Shown here: positions 1-7,579 of the stretch, in pieces
Numbering within the stretch: the stretch's first letter is position 1
Layout: each line of letters begins with the position of its first letter
NCBI RefSeq assembly: GCF_900094575.1
Contig: NZ_FMAE01000002.1
Span: 558,001 to 622,000, forward strand
Direction: 5' to 3'
Source of the DNA: Bradyrhizobium yuanmingense
GTDB lineage: Bacteria > Pseudomonadota > Alphaproteobacteria > Rhizobiales > Xanthobacteraceae
DNA length: 64,000 nt
The notes under the pieces: model-generated
Told to the model about the DNA's origin: nothing
Database searches by the model: none
Seen by the model: only the letters and a program-made list of their open reading frames with translations
Position numbers and translations under genes: made by a program

Positions 1-53
1 AGGAAGAAGTTTTGCGACGACTCGGAGTTGCCCGCTTTGCCCCACACGTCTCC

Positions 54-100
54 CTGTGGTTATGGATTCCGGGCTCGCGCTGCGCGCGCCCCGGAATGAC
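54..100. repeat. Palindromic intergenic repeat, type A
   Basis: An inverted repeat with arms reading ATTCCGGG and CCGGAAT around a CGCGC-rich centre. The same element recurs at about 3764-3810, 3860-3900, 16659-16701, 16761-16806 and 22633-22742. Here it lies directly upstream of the MmcB-like gene. Confidence 0.75.
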
Positions 101-130
101 GGGCGGGATGGAATCGGCTATTCTCCCGCC

Positions 131-619
131 ATGGACAACACCGCCCGCATCACACTCGTGCCGCCGCCGGATCGTCGCCAGTCGGAGACGGCGCTGGCGA
201 TCGCGCGCGGCACCGCGCGTCTGTTGCGCTCGCTCGGCTTCTCCTGCATCAGCGAATTGCCGCTGCCGTCGGGCCGGCGCGCCGATCTCGTCGCGCTGAA
301 CGAGCGCGGCGAGATCTGGATCGTCGAGATCAAGTCGTCGGTCGAGGATTTGCGCGCCGATCAGAAATGGCACGAATACCGCGCCCATTGCGACCGGCTG
401 TTCTTCGCCTTCACGCAGGATCTGCCGTGCGAGATCTTCCCCGATGACACCGGCCTGATCGTCGCCGACGCCTACGGCGCGCACCTGCATTGCGAGGCAC
501 CCGAGCACAAGCTCGCCGCCGCCACCCGCAAGCAGATGACGGTGCGGTTCGCGATGGCGGCGGCCTTGCGGATCAATCGCCTGGTCGATCCGCAGGGCCA
601 TGCGGATTTCTGGGAGTAG
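131..619 (+). CDS. mmcB: MmcB family DNA repair protein (PD-(D/E)XK nuclease fold)
   Basis: A 162-residue protein resembling MmcB, a putative nuclease of the alphaproteobacterial SOS/DNA-damage response. The visible core is that of a PD-(D/E)XK nuclease: Asp52 in RRADLVAL, then Glu67 and Lys69 in IVEIKSS. The reading frame stays open upstream to position 56, but that part is type A repeat. The ATG at 131 gives the usual family length and is preferred. The gene stands alone, with repeats on both sides, and is followed by two more inverted repeats before regR on the other strand. The family call is fairly secure; the role in repair is inferred from the family. Confidence 0.8.
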   Translation: MDNTARITLVPPPDRRQSETALAIARGTARLLRSLGFSCISELPLPSGRRADLVALNERGEIWIVEIKSSVEDLRADQKWHEYRAHCDRLFFAFTQDLPCEIFPDDTGLIVADAYGAHLHCEAPEHKLAAATRKQMTVRFAMAAALRINRLVDPQGHADFWE

Positions 620-628
620 GCTGACTTC

Positions 629-714
629 GTAGCCCGGATGGAGCGCAGCGCAATCCGGGACAATTGCAGCCCGTCGCGCCAATCCCGGATTACGCTGCGC
701 TCCATCCGGGCTAC
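629..714. repeat. Long inverted repeat (GTAGCCCGGATGGAGCGCAG type)
   Basis: The arms GTAGCCCGGATGGAGCGCAG and CTGCGCTCCATCCGGGCTAC are complementary over about 20 bases and flank a central spacer. The element lies just after the mmcB stop and could fold into a long hairpin. It is a typical dispersed intergenic repeat of Bradyrhizobium-like genomes. Confidence 0.8.
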
Positions 715-722
715 GCAGTGTC

Positions 723-820
723 GTACGGTGGGCAAAGCGAAGCGTGCCCACCAATTAAAATTAATCAGGATCGAAATAGAGAACGTGGGCACGGCGCTTC
801 GCGCCTTTGCCCACCCTACG
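723..820. repeat. Inverted repeat, GTGGGCAAAGCG type
   Basis: Begins with a GGTGGGCAAAGCGAAGCGTG-like arm and ends with its complement running into CCCACCCTACG. A related copy lies at 19682-19779. It separates mmcB from the convergent regR gene. Confidence 0.7.
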
Positions 821-826
821 AGACCT

Positions 827-1381
827 TTACCTCGGCGCGCGCTTCGCCAGGATCCGCTGCAAGGTACGCCGATGCATGTTGAGCCGGCGCGCCGTTTCCG
901 AGACGTTGCGGTTGCACATCTCGTAGATGCGTTGGATGTGCTCCCAGCGGACGCGGTCGGCCGACATCGGGTTGGCCGGCAGCTCGGATTTGTCCGTGTT
1001 GGTCGACAGCAGTGCGGCGACGACGTCGTCGGCATCCGCGGGCTTGGAGAGATAATCGATCGCGCCCATCTTCACCGCGGTCACCGCAGTGGCGATGTTG
1101 CCGTAGCCGGTCAGCACGATCGCGCGCGCATCCGGCCGCTTCTTCTTGAGCGCCGAGACCACGTCGAGGCCGTTGCCGTCGCCGAGCCGCAGATCCACCA
1201 CCGCGAACGCCGGCGCCGATTTGCCGATCTGCGCAAGCCCGTCCGAGACCGTGTCGCATGATGTCACCGAAAAGCCGCGGCTCTCCATGGCCCGTGACAA
1301 ACGCTCCAGAAACGGCTTGTCGTCTTCAACGATGAGCAGCGAGCGGTCGGTCTGTTCGTTCAGGTCGGCAATGGCGTTCAA
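827..1381 (-). CDS. regR: RegR/ActR-type redox response regulator
   Basis: A 184-residue response regulator of the RegA/ActR/PrrA family. The receiver domain shows the acidic pair at Glu19/Asp20-Asp21, phospho-acceptor Asp63 in VVDLRLG, Thr91 and Lys113. After a short linker comes a Fis-type helix-turn-helix (SETARRLNMHRRTLQRI) that ends almost at the C-terminus, as in this family. The chosen start is a TTG at 1381 with a GAGAGGAAA ribosome-binding site just upstream; the frame stays open further upstream without such a site. It follows regS by about 100 bases on the same strand, so they are probably co-transcribed. In B. japonicum, RegR activates fixR-nifA in response to low oxygen. Confidence 0.9.
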   Translation of the reverse strand: MNAIADLNEQTDRSLLIVEDDKPFLERLSRAMESRGFSVTSCDTVSDGLAQIGKSAPAFAVVDLRLGDGNGLDVVSALKKKRPDARAIVLTGYGNIATAVTAVKMGAIDYLSKPADADDVVAALLSTNTDKSELPANPMSADRVRWEHIQRIYEMCNRNVSETARRLNMHRRTLQRILAKRAPR

Positions 1382-1483
1382 GGTTGTTTCCTCTCTCCAG
1401 CGCATCGACATATGGCGTCGCAATCGCGCGGTGCCAAGGCGGCAAATGGTCGACCCGCCCCGTTGTGCGACGCAAGGTCGCGG

Positions 1484-2806
1484 CTATCCTATTGTTTCTT
1501 CGAGCGTCTCGATAGCCTCAAAACGCTGTCTCGGCCATGTGATCTGAACCACCGCACCATGGTCCGGAAAGATGCGGTTGGTAAACGAGACCTTCGCGCC
1601 GGTGCGCTCCAGCAAGGTGCGCGCGATGAAGACGCCGAGGCCGAGGCCGCGCCGTTCGCCGCCACCATCATCCTGGGGGCGTCGCCGCGACAGATAGGGC
1701 TCGCCGATCCGGTTGAGGATATCGGGTGGAATGCCCGGTCCGTCGTCGGAGATCACGAGCTCGATATGGTCCTGGTTCCACCAGGCGTTCACCTCGACGC
1801 TGGTGCGGGCGAAATCGACCGCGTTCTCGACGATGTTGCCGATGCCGTAGAGGATCGCGGGATTGCGCGAGCCGACCGGCTCCGCCGCCGCGGCCACCGC
1901 GATCCGCACCTTGATCTCGACGCCGAAATCGCGATGCGGCGCCACCACCTCCTCGATCAGCTCCGACAGCTTCATGTGATCGAACGGCGCGCCGGTGGGG
2001 GAAAGCTGGGTGATCTTGCTGAGGATGTCGCGGCAGCGCTGGGTCTGCTCGCGCAAGGTCTTCAGGTCGGCGGCGATGCTTGGCTCCTTTACCGTCTTTT
2101 CCAGCTCGCGCGAGATCAGGAAGATCGTCGCGAGCGGCGTGCCGAGCTCGTGTGCGGCCGCGGCGGCAAGACCGTCGAGCTGGGTCAGGTGCTGCTCGCG
2201 CGTCAGCACCAGTTCGGTTGCGGCCAGCGCGTCCGCAAGCTTGCGCGCCTCCTCGGTCACCTGGAACGAGTAGAGGCTGGTGACGCCGATCGCGAGCGCA
2301 ATCGAAAGCCAGACCCCGACGAGATAGACCGGCGGCAGCACCAGGGGATCCTCGGAATCCCACGGCAGCGGAAAATGGAAGAAGAACAGGATCGACGCGC
2401 AGGCCACCGCGAGCAGGCCGAGGCCGAAGGTGAAACGGGCCGGCAGCGCCGTGGCCGAGATCAGCACGGGCGCGAGGAACAGGAACGAGAACGGGTTCTG
2501 CAGTCCGCCGGTGAAGAACAACAGGCCGGCCAGCTCGACGATGTTCAGCGCGAGCAGGCCGGCCGCCTGCATCGGCTCCAGCCGCTGCATCGGATTGGCT
2601 GCGGTCTGGAGTGCGAGGTTGAGCGCCGCCGAGAGCGCAATGATGCTGACGCAGGGAATGATCTCGACGTTGAACTCCAGCCCCTGGGCCACGATGAAGA
2701 TCGCGGCGAGTTGCCCCAGCACCGCCAGCCAGCGCAGCCGCAGGATCGTGTCCAGCCGGATATGCCGCTGCGCGTTATGGAAGTCGGAATCGGCAATTTT
2801 GGTCAT
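1484..2806 (-). CDS. regS: RegS/RegB-type redox sensor histidine kinase
   Basis: A 440-residue membrane histidine kinase with about six N-terminal membrane segments (residues 27-185). The quinone-binding motif GGLQNPF of RegB kinases is at 100-106. The H-box AAAAHELGTPLATI places the phosphorylated His at 219. A Cys at 258 in RCRDIL lies 39 residues later, where RegB has its redox-active cysteine. N and G boxes follow (NIVENAVDF, SDDGPGIPP, GLGLGVF). The ATG at 2806 is preferred; the frame extends upstream without similarity to kinases. Kinase first, regulator second, on one transcript. Expected role: sense quinone-pool and oxygen state and phosphorylate RegR. Confidence 0.9.
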   Translation of the reverse strand: MTKIADSDFHNAQRHIRLDTILRLRWLAVLGQLAAIFIVAQGLEFNVEIIPCVSIIALSAALNLALQTAANPMQRLEPMQAAGLLALNIVELAGLLFFTGGLQNPFSFLFLAPVLISATALPARFTFGLGLLAVACASILFFFHFPLPWDSEDPLVLPPVYLVGVWLSIALAIGVTSLYSFQVTEEARKLADALAATELVLTREQHLTQLDGLAAAAAHELGTPLATIFLISRELEKTVKEPSIAADLKTLREQTQRCRDILSKITQLSPTGAPFDHMKLSELIEEVVAPHRDFGVEIKVRIAVAAAAEPVGSRNPAILYGIGNIVENAVDFARTSVEVNAWWNQDHIELVISDDGPGIPPDILNRIGEPYLSRRRPQDDGGGERRGLGLGVFIARTLLERTGAKVSFTNRIFPDHGAVVQITWPRQRFEAIETLEETIG

Positions 2807-2925
2807 ATCGGCCAATGTGGCGGCGCCTTCCAAGGTCACGGACGCCGGGCTGACGGAACCGCCCGGTGAGGAGCCCTTACATCGAGCCTTGCGCTCGCCG
2901 ATGCAATAGCAGAAGAACGGCCAGC

Positions 2926-3729
2926 ATGACCGAGAATGGCAAGGCTTCAAGTCGGCCGACTGTCGCGGATCGAGATTCGTCCGCGGCAATTGCCGTCGAT
3001 CACCTCGTCAAGGTCTACAAGCAGACCCGCGCCGTCGACGACATCTCCTTCTCGCTGCCGCGCGGCAGCATCACCGGGCTGCTCGGCGGCAACGGCGCCG
3101 GCAAGACCACAACCATCGCGATGATCATGGGCTTGGTGCTGCCGACCTCCGGCCGCGTGCAGGTGCTCGGTCACGAGATGCCGGACGAGAGTGCGTCCGT
3201 GCTGGGGCGGATGAATTTCGAAAGCCCCTATGTCGACATGCCGATGCGGCTCACGGTGCGGCAGAACCTCACCGTGTTCGGCAAGCTCTATGCGGTGAAG
3301 AACCTCACTGAGCGCATTGCCAGGCTCGCCGCCGATCTCGACCTCGGCGATTTCATCGACCGCGCCAACGGCAAGCTCTCCGCCGGGCAGAAGACCCGCG
3401 TTGCGCTGGCAAAGGCGCTGATCAACCAGCCGGAGCTGCTCTTGCTGGACGAGCCGACCGCCTCGCTCGACCCCGATACCGCCGATTGGGTGCGGGCGCA
3501 TCTGGAGCGGTATCGCCGGGACAACAACGCCACCATTCTCCTCGCCTCGCACAACATGCTCGAGGTCGAGCGGCTCTGCGACCGCGTCATCATCATGAAG
3601 CGCGGCCGCATCGAGGACGACGACACGCCCGAGGCGATCATGGCCCGCTACAACCGCACCACGCTGGAGGAGGTGTTTCTCGACGTCGCCCGCGGCCGGG
3701 CAAACGGGGCGAAGGAGGCGGTGAGGTGA
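2926..3729 (+). CDS. ABC transporter ATP-binding protein
   Basis: A 267-residue ATPase of the CcmA/NodI-like class of ABC-2 exporters. Walker A is GGNGAGKTT, the signature is LSAGQKTRVALAKAL, Walker B is LLLLDEP, and the switch His lies in ASHNMLEVERL. It is transcribed divergently from regS. Its partner permease lies 200 bases downstream on the same strand, separated only by inverted repeats. The substrate cannot be read from the sequence. The ATG at 2926 is chosen because the upstream 20 codons overlap the regS promoter side and are unlike an ATPase N-terminus. Confidence 0.88.
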   Translation: MTENGKASSRPTVADRDSSAAIAVDHLVKVYKQTRAVDDISFSLPRGSITGLLGGNGAGKTTTIAMIMGLVLPTSGRVQVLGHEMPDESASVLGRMNFESPYVDMPMRLTVRQNLTVFGKLYAVKNLTERIARLAADLDLGDFIDRANGKLSAGQKTRVALAKALINQPELLLLDEPTASLDPDTADWVRAHLERYRRDNNATILLASHNMLEVERLCDRVIIMKRGRIEDDDTPEAIMARYNRTTLEEVFLDVARGRANGAKEAVR

Positions 3730-3763
3730 GGGAGAGCTGTAATCGTAACTTCAATGGAGCGAC

Positions 3764-3810
3764 GTCATTCCGGGGCGCGCGGAGCGCGAGCCCGGAATCC
3801 ATAACCACAG
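3764..3810. repeat. Palindromic intergenic repeat, type A
   Basis: An inverted copy of the type A element (GTCATTCCGGGGCGCGC then GCGCGAGCCCGGAATCC), located between the ABC ATPase and its permease. A second, diverged copy follows at 3860. Confidence 0.75.
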
Positions 3811-3859
3811 GCGGCAGCTGTGAGGCGAGACTGGTAAATCCGAGTCTTCGCCAAATTCA

Positions 3860-3900
3860 ATGGATCCCGGGTTCGCGACTACGTCGCGCCCCGGGATGAC
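3860..3900. repeat. Palindromic intergenic repeat, type A (variant)
   Basis: A diverged type A element with arms ATCCCGGG and CCCGGGAT around GTTCGCGACTACGTCGCG. With the inverted copy at 3764 it forms a composite inverted pair inside the presumed ABC operon. Confidence 0.7.
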
Positions 3901-3929
3901 ACTTTCCATCCCGGCCACGGGGTACGGCC

Positions 3930-4748
3930 ATGACCGAGCTCTCCCTCCACCGCGGCATCTCGCTCCACCGCATCGGCGCGATGATCCTGCGCTATTGGTA
4001 TCTGCTGCTGTCGTCCTGGCCGCGGCTGCTCGAGCTGCTCTATTGGCCGGCGCTGCAGGTCATCACCTGGGGCTTTCTCCAGTATTACATCGCCGAGAAC
4101 GCCAATTTCTTCGCGCGCGCCGGCGGCACGCTGATCGGCGCCGTCATCCTCTGGGACATCCTGTTCCGCGGCCAGCTCGGCTTCTCCATCTCGTTCTTGG
4201 AGGAGATGTGGGCGCGCAACCTCGGCAATCTCATGATGAGCCCCTTGAGGCCGATCGAGTTTCTGTTGGCGCTCATGGTCATGAGCCTGATCCGGCTTGC
4301 GATCGGCATCATTCCGATGACCCTGCTCGCGCTGTTCCTGTTTCACTTCAACATCTATGCCCTCGGCCTGCCCCTGATCGCGTTCTTCTGCAATCTGATC
4401 TTCACGAGCTGGTCGGTCGGCATCTTCGTCTCGGGCCTCGTGGTGCGTAACGGCCTCGGCGCCGAGAGCATCGTCTGGACCTTGATGTTCGCAATCCTGC
4501 CGCTTGCCTGCGTCTACTACCCCGTCAGCGTGTTGCCGGTGTGGCTGCAATACGTCGCCTGGGCGTTGCCGCCGACCTATGCCTTCGAGGGCATGCGCGC
4601 GCTGCTGATCGAGCAGACCTTTAGGAGCGATCTGATGATGGAGGCGTTGCTCATCAACGCCGTCCTTTTGGTTGCATCTTTAGGGGCATTCCTTGCCCTT
4701 TTGCGCAGCGCAAAGCGGCACGGCTCGCTGCTGTCGGGCGGTGAATAA
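3930..4748 (+). CDS. ABC-2 type transporter permease
   Basis: A 272-residue membrane protein with about six hydrophobic segments and a short cytoplasmic N-terminus, typical of ABC-2 exporter permeases (NodJ/CcmB-like architecture). It starts at ATG 3930 and is the second gene of a two-gene exporter with the ATPase at 2926. The final segment (residues 236-260) is followed by a short basic tail. No periplasmic binding protein is present, which suits export. Substrate unknown. Confidence 0.85.
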   Translation: MTELSLHRGISLHRIGAMILRYWYLLLSSWPRLLELLYWPALQVITWGFLQYYIAENANFFARAGGTLIGAVILWDILFRGQLGFSISFLEEMWARNLGNLMMSPLRPIEFLLALMVMSLIRLAIGIIPMTLLALFLFHFNIYALGLPLIAFFCNLIFTSWSVGIFVSGLVVRNGLGAESIVWTLMFAILPLACVYYPVSVLPVWLQYVAWALPPTYAFEGMRALLIEQTFRSDLMMEALLINAVLLVASLGAFLALLRSAKRHGSLLSGGE

Positions 4749-4814
4749 AGTCACTTTCCCGTGGATTCAGGCTGATTTGGCGGTTTTCGGCACGTAGATG
4801 TACGGAACCATGCA

Positions 4815-4848
4815 TTGACGCAATATTACGCATTCGGCAGTATGCTGC
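4815..4848 (+). promoter_or_regulatory. Candidate promoter/operator of the PHA depolymerase gene
   Basis: TTGACG at 4815-4820 resembles a -35 box. Downstream lies TATGCT (4841-4846) inside the dyad GCAG-TATG-CTGC (4837-4848). The spacing is long for a sigma-70 promoter, so the dyad is the firmer observation. It lies about 20 bases before the start codon. Confidence 0.3.
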
Positions 4849-4863
4849 GATGCGAAGAGGAAT

Positions 4864-6198
4864 ATGACGATGCCTATTGGTGAGTTCGGCGGCGCACCGC
4901 CCCTGGCGGCAGAAGGCAGTCCGGCCCTGACGACGCCGATGTACTGGATGTACGAGATGGCGCACGCCTCTCTCAATCCGGCGCGTGCGGTCACCGACGC
5001 GACCAAGCTGCTGTTTCAGAACCCCCTCAATCCCTGGTCGCGCACCGAGGTCGGCAAGTCGGTCGCCGCGGCCTGCGAATTGTTCGAGCGCACCACGCGC
5101 CGCTACGGCAAGCCGGAATGGGGTCTCAACGACACCGAGGTCAACGGCATCCGGGTCCCCGTCGAGATCCGCTCGGTCTGGGAAAAGCCGTTCTGCAAGC
5201 TGCTCTACTTCGACCGCAAGTTCGCCCGTCCGCTGCGCAGTCCGCAACCGCGTGTGCTGATCGTGGCGCCGATGTCCGGCCATTATGCGACGCTGCTGCG
5301 CGGCACGGTCGAAGCCTTCCTGCCGGCGCATGAGGTCTACATCACCGACTGGGCCGATGCCCGCATGGTGCCCTTGAGCGAAGGCCGCTTCGATCTCGAC
5401 GATTACATCGACTATGTCATCGAGATGCTGCATGTGCTTGGCGGCAACACCCACGTGATGGCGGTGTGCCAGCCCTCCGTGCCCGTCGTCGCGGCGGTCT
5501 CGATCATGGAAGCGCGGCGCGATCCGTTCGTGCCGACCTCAATGACGCTGATGGGCGGCCCGATCGACACCCGCCGCAATCCGACAGCGGTGAACAATCT
5601 CGCCCAGGAGCGCGGCATCGACTGGTTCCGCAACCACGTCATCACCAAAGTGCCGTTCCCGCATCCGGGCATGATGCGCGACGTCTATCCAGGATTCTTG
5701 CAGCTCAACGGCTTCATCAGCATGAATCTCGACCGGCACATGGATGCCCACAAGCAGCTGTTTGCCCATCTGGTGAAGGGCGACGGCGATCTCGCCGACA
5801 AGCATCGCGACTTCTACGACGAATATCTCGCGGTGATGGATCTGTCGGCCGAGTATTACCTGCAGACCGTCGACACCGTGTTCGTGAAGCACTCGTTGCC
5901 GAAGGGCGAGATGACCCATCGCGGAACCCGCGTCGATCCTTCCAAGGTCAAGCGCGTCGCGTTGATGACGGTCGAAGGCGAGAACGACGACATCTCCGGT
6001 CTCGGTCAGACCGAGGCGACGCACACATTGTGCAGCGCGATTCCCGATCATCGCCGCGTTCATTACGTCCAGAAGGGCGTCGGACATTACGGCGTGTTCA
6101 ATGGATCGCGTTTCAAATCGGAGATCGTGCCACGGATTCACGACTTCATGGTTTCGGCTGCGAATCCTGCTTCGTTGCAGGCGCTTGCGGCTGAATAA
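4864..6198 (+). CDS. phaZ: Polyhydroxyalkanoate (PHB) depolymerase, intracellular
   Basis: A 444-residue member of the intracellular PHB depolymerase family, which releases 3-hydroxybutyrate from storage granules. The nucleophile region is AVCQPSVP, with Cys202 in place of the usual Ser of lipase boxes, as in PhaZ1 of Ralstonia. The other triad members are probably the Asp in EGENDDISG and the His in GVGHYGVF near the C-terminus. There is no signal peptide, which fits cytoplasmic granules. GAGG at 4857-4860 lies only 3 bases from the ATG at 4864 but 9 bases from the in-frame ATG at 4870, so the true start may be two codons later. It stands alone, away from phbC or phasin genes. Confidence 0.92.
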   Translation: MTMPIGEFGGAPPLAAEGSPALTTPMYWMYEMAHASLNPARAVTDATKLLFQNPLNPWSRTEVGKSVAAACELFERTTRRYGKPEWGLNDTEVNGIRVPVEIRSVWEKPFCKLLYFDRKFARPLRSPQPRVLIVAPMSGHYATLLRGTVEAFLPAHEVYITDWADARMVPLSEGRFDLDDYIDYVIEMLHVLGGNTHVMAVCQPSVPVVAAVSIMEARRDPFVPTSMTLMGGPIDTRRNPTAVNNLAQERGIDWFRNHVITKVPFPHPGMMRDVYPGFLQLNGFISMNLDRHMDAHKQLFAHLVKGDGDLADKHRDFYDEYLAVMDLSAEYYLQTVDTVFVKHSLPKGEMTHRGTRVDPSKVKRVALMTVEGENDDISGLGQTEATHTLCSAIPDHRRVHYVQKGVGHYGVFNGSRFKSEIVPRIHDFMVSAANPASLQALAAE

Positions 6199-6499
6199 CC
6201 TCGAATTTCGGCTTTCCCGTCGAAATTTAGGCCCCTGTCGCGGCCTCCGGCGGGCGCAACTCCACGCCAGATTCGCGGTATTTAGGTAGCTTTATAGGAG
6301 TGAGTCAGCCCTCACCCCTTGGGGGTGTTGCATGCGTCCAGCGGGGGCGAAAAAAGCCGGTTCCAACCCCAGTCTGTAGGGTCTCCCGGACGCCTGACCG
6401 CTGTATATTGGGCAAATGATTTGTTTTTGCGCCGAGCGCTTCCCATGGCGGCGGTTATGGCAGAATCCGGGCGCCCTCCTGCCCCCCGGACTGACAGAC
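6199..6499. other. Intergenic region after phaZ
   Basis: I see no gene here. AATTTCG (6204-6210) and CGAAATT (6221-6227) form a 7-base hairpin just after the phaZ stop and may help end transcription. A CACCCC/GGGGTG dyad with a small loop lies near 6314-6328. Confidence 0.4.
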
Positions 6500-7255
6500 A
6501 TGGCCACCCGCGCACTCCTTTATCGTAGGCCCCACGAACCGAAGACCCTCGTCATCACCCACGGATCGCAATTTTTTGCGATTCGGCTGCGCCGGCACCG
6601 CCGCGCGCGCCGTTACACGCTCCGAATCCATCCGAGCGACCGCGAAGCCATCCTCACCATGCCGCCGCGCGGCACGCTTGCGGAGGCCAAGGACTTCGCA
6701 CAGCGTCACGGTGCGTGGATCGCAGCGCGCCTCGGCCGCTTGCCGAAGGCCGCACCGTTCCAGCCGGGCACGGTGATACCGCTGCGCGGGACGCCGCATC
6801 GCATCGTTCATCGCGCCGGCACCCGCGGCACGGTGTGGACCGAGGTGCGTGACAGCGGTGAGCGCATTCTCTGCGTCGCCGGCGGCCTCGAGCATGTCGA
6901 TCGGCGCGTCAGCGATTTCCTCAAGCGCGAGGCGCGCCGCGACCTGCAGCGCTCGGCGGAGGTCTACGCGGCCGAGCTCGGGGTCAGGGTCAAGCGCCTC
7001 TCGATCCGCGATCAGTCCAGCCGCTGGGGCTCCTGCACCTCGGCCGGCTCGCTGTCGTTCTCCTGGCGGCTGATCCTCGCCCCGCCCTTCGTGCTCGACT
7101 ACCTCGCCGCGCACGAAGTCGCCCATCTCGTCGAGATGAACCACTCGCCGCGCTTCTGGCGCGTCTGCGGCAAGGTCTGCCCGTCGATGGAGCGCGCCAA
7201 GAAGTGGCTCGACACGTACGGGAATGATCTGCACCGGTATGGCGTCGAGGATTAG
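6500..7255 (+). CDS. YgjP-like (M48/SprT-type) zinc metallopeptidase
   Basis: A 251-residue protein of the DUF45/YgjP family. The zinc motif is HEVAHL (HExxH) with a downstream His in NHSPRFW, preceded by the family block SSRWGSC. It is cytoplasmic, with no signal peptide. The start at ATG 6500 removes 28 upstream codons that look non-coding. It is convergent with the penicillin-binding protein gene and separated from it by a very long hairpin repeat. Substrates of this family are poorly known; some members sit beside type I restriction systems, but no such gene is here. Confidence 0.85.
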   Translation: MATRALLYRRPHEPKTLVITHGSQFFAIRLRRHRRARRYTLRIHPSDREAILTMPPRGTLAEAKDFAQRHGAWIAARLGRLPKAAPFQPGTVIPLRGTPHRIVHRAGTRGTVWTEVRDSGERILCVAGGLEHVDRRVSDFLKREARRDLQRSAEVYAAELGVRVKRLSIRDQSSRWGSCTSAGSLSFSWRLILAPPFVLDYLAAHEVAHLVEMNHSPRFWRVCGKVCPSMERAKKWLDTYGNDLHRYGVED

Positions 7256-7285
7256 TTCCTCGCAGATCAGGCCGCGCTCCCAGCG

Positions 7286-7388
7286 CTGTCATCGCCCGCG
7301 AAGGCGGGCGATCCAGTACGCCGCAGCAGCCGTTATGAATCTCGATGCCTCGGAGTACTGGATTCCCCGCCTTCGCGGGGAATGACAG
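7286..7388. repeat. Long composite hairpin between convergent genes
   Basis: The outer arms CTGTCAT...ATCCAGTAC and GTACTGGAT...ATGACAG pair over about 34 bases with few mismatches. Each arm also contains its own small palindrome (CCCGCGAAGGCGGG and CCCGCCTTCGCGGGG). It lies between the metallopeptidase and penicillin-binding protein genes and could act as a two-way terminator. The remaining bases up to 7579 show no gene. Confidence 0.8.
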
Positions 7389-7579
7389 GAGAGAGTGGGC
7401 AGGCATCACCGCTCCATTATCGCCACACTTCGCGACGATTGCGCCGCTTGCCTGATTAATCCCGGCGCATCAACCGCTTCGCAGCATCCAGCGCGCATCG
7501 CGCCGGACCTCGTCTTCTACTGTGCATGGGGTTGTTTTCGCAGTTTGTGCTTTGAGGCCCGAAGGGTCCCAACCCACAA

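Noticed and set aside
1412..2869. Plus-strand open frame opposite regS
   Set aside because: Shadow of the kinase gene; low-complexity Arg/Gln/Glu composition and no ribosome-binding site.
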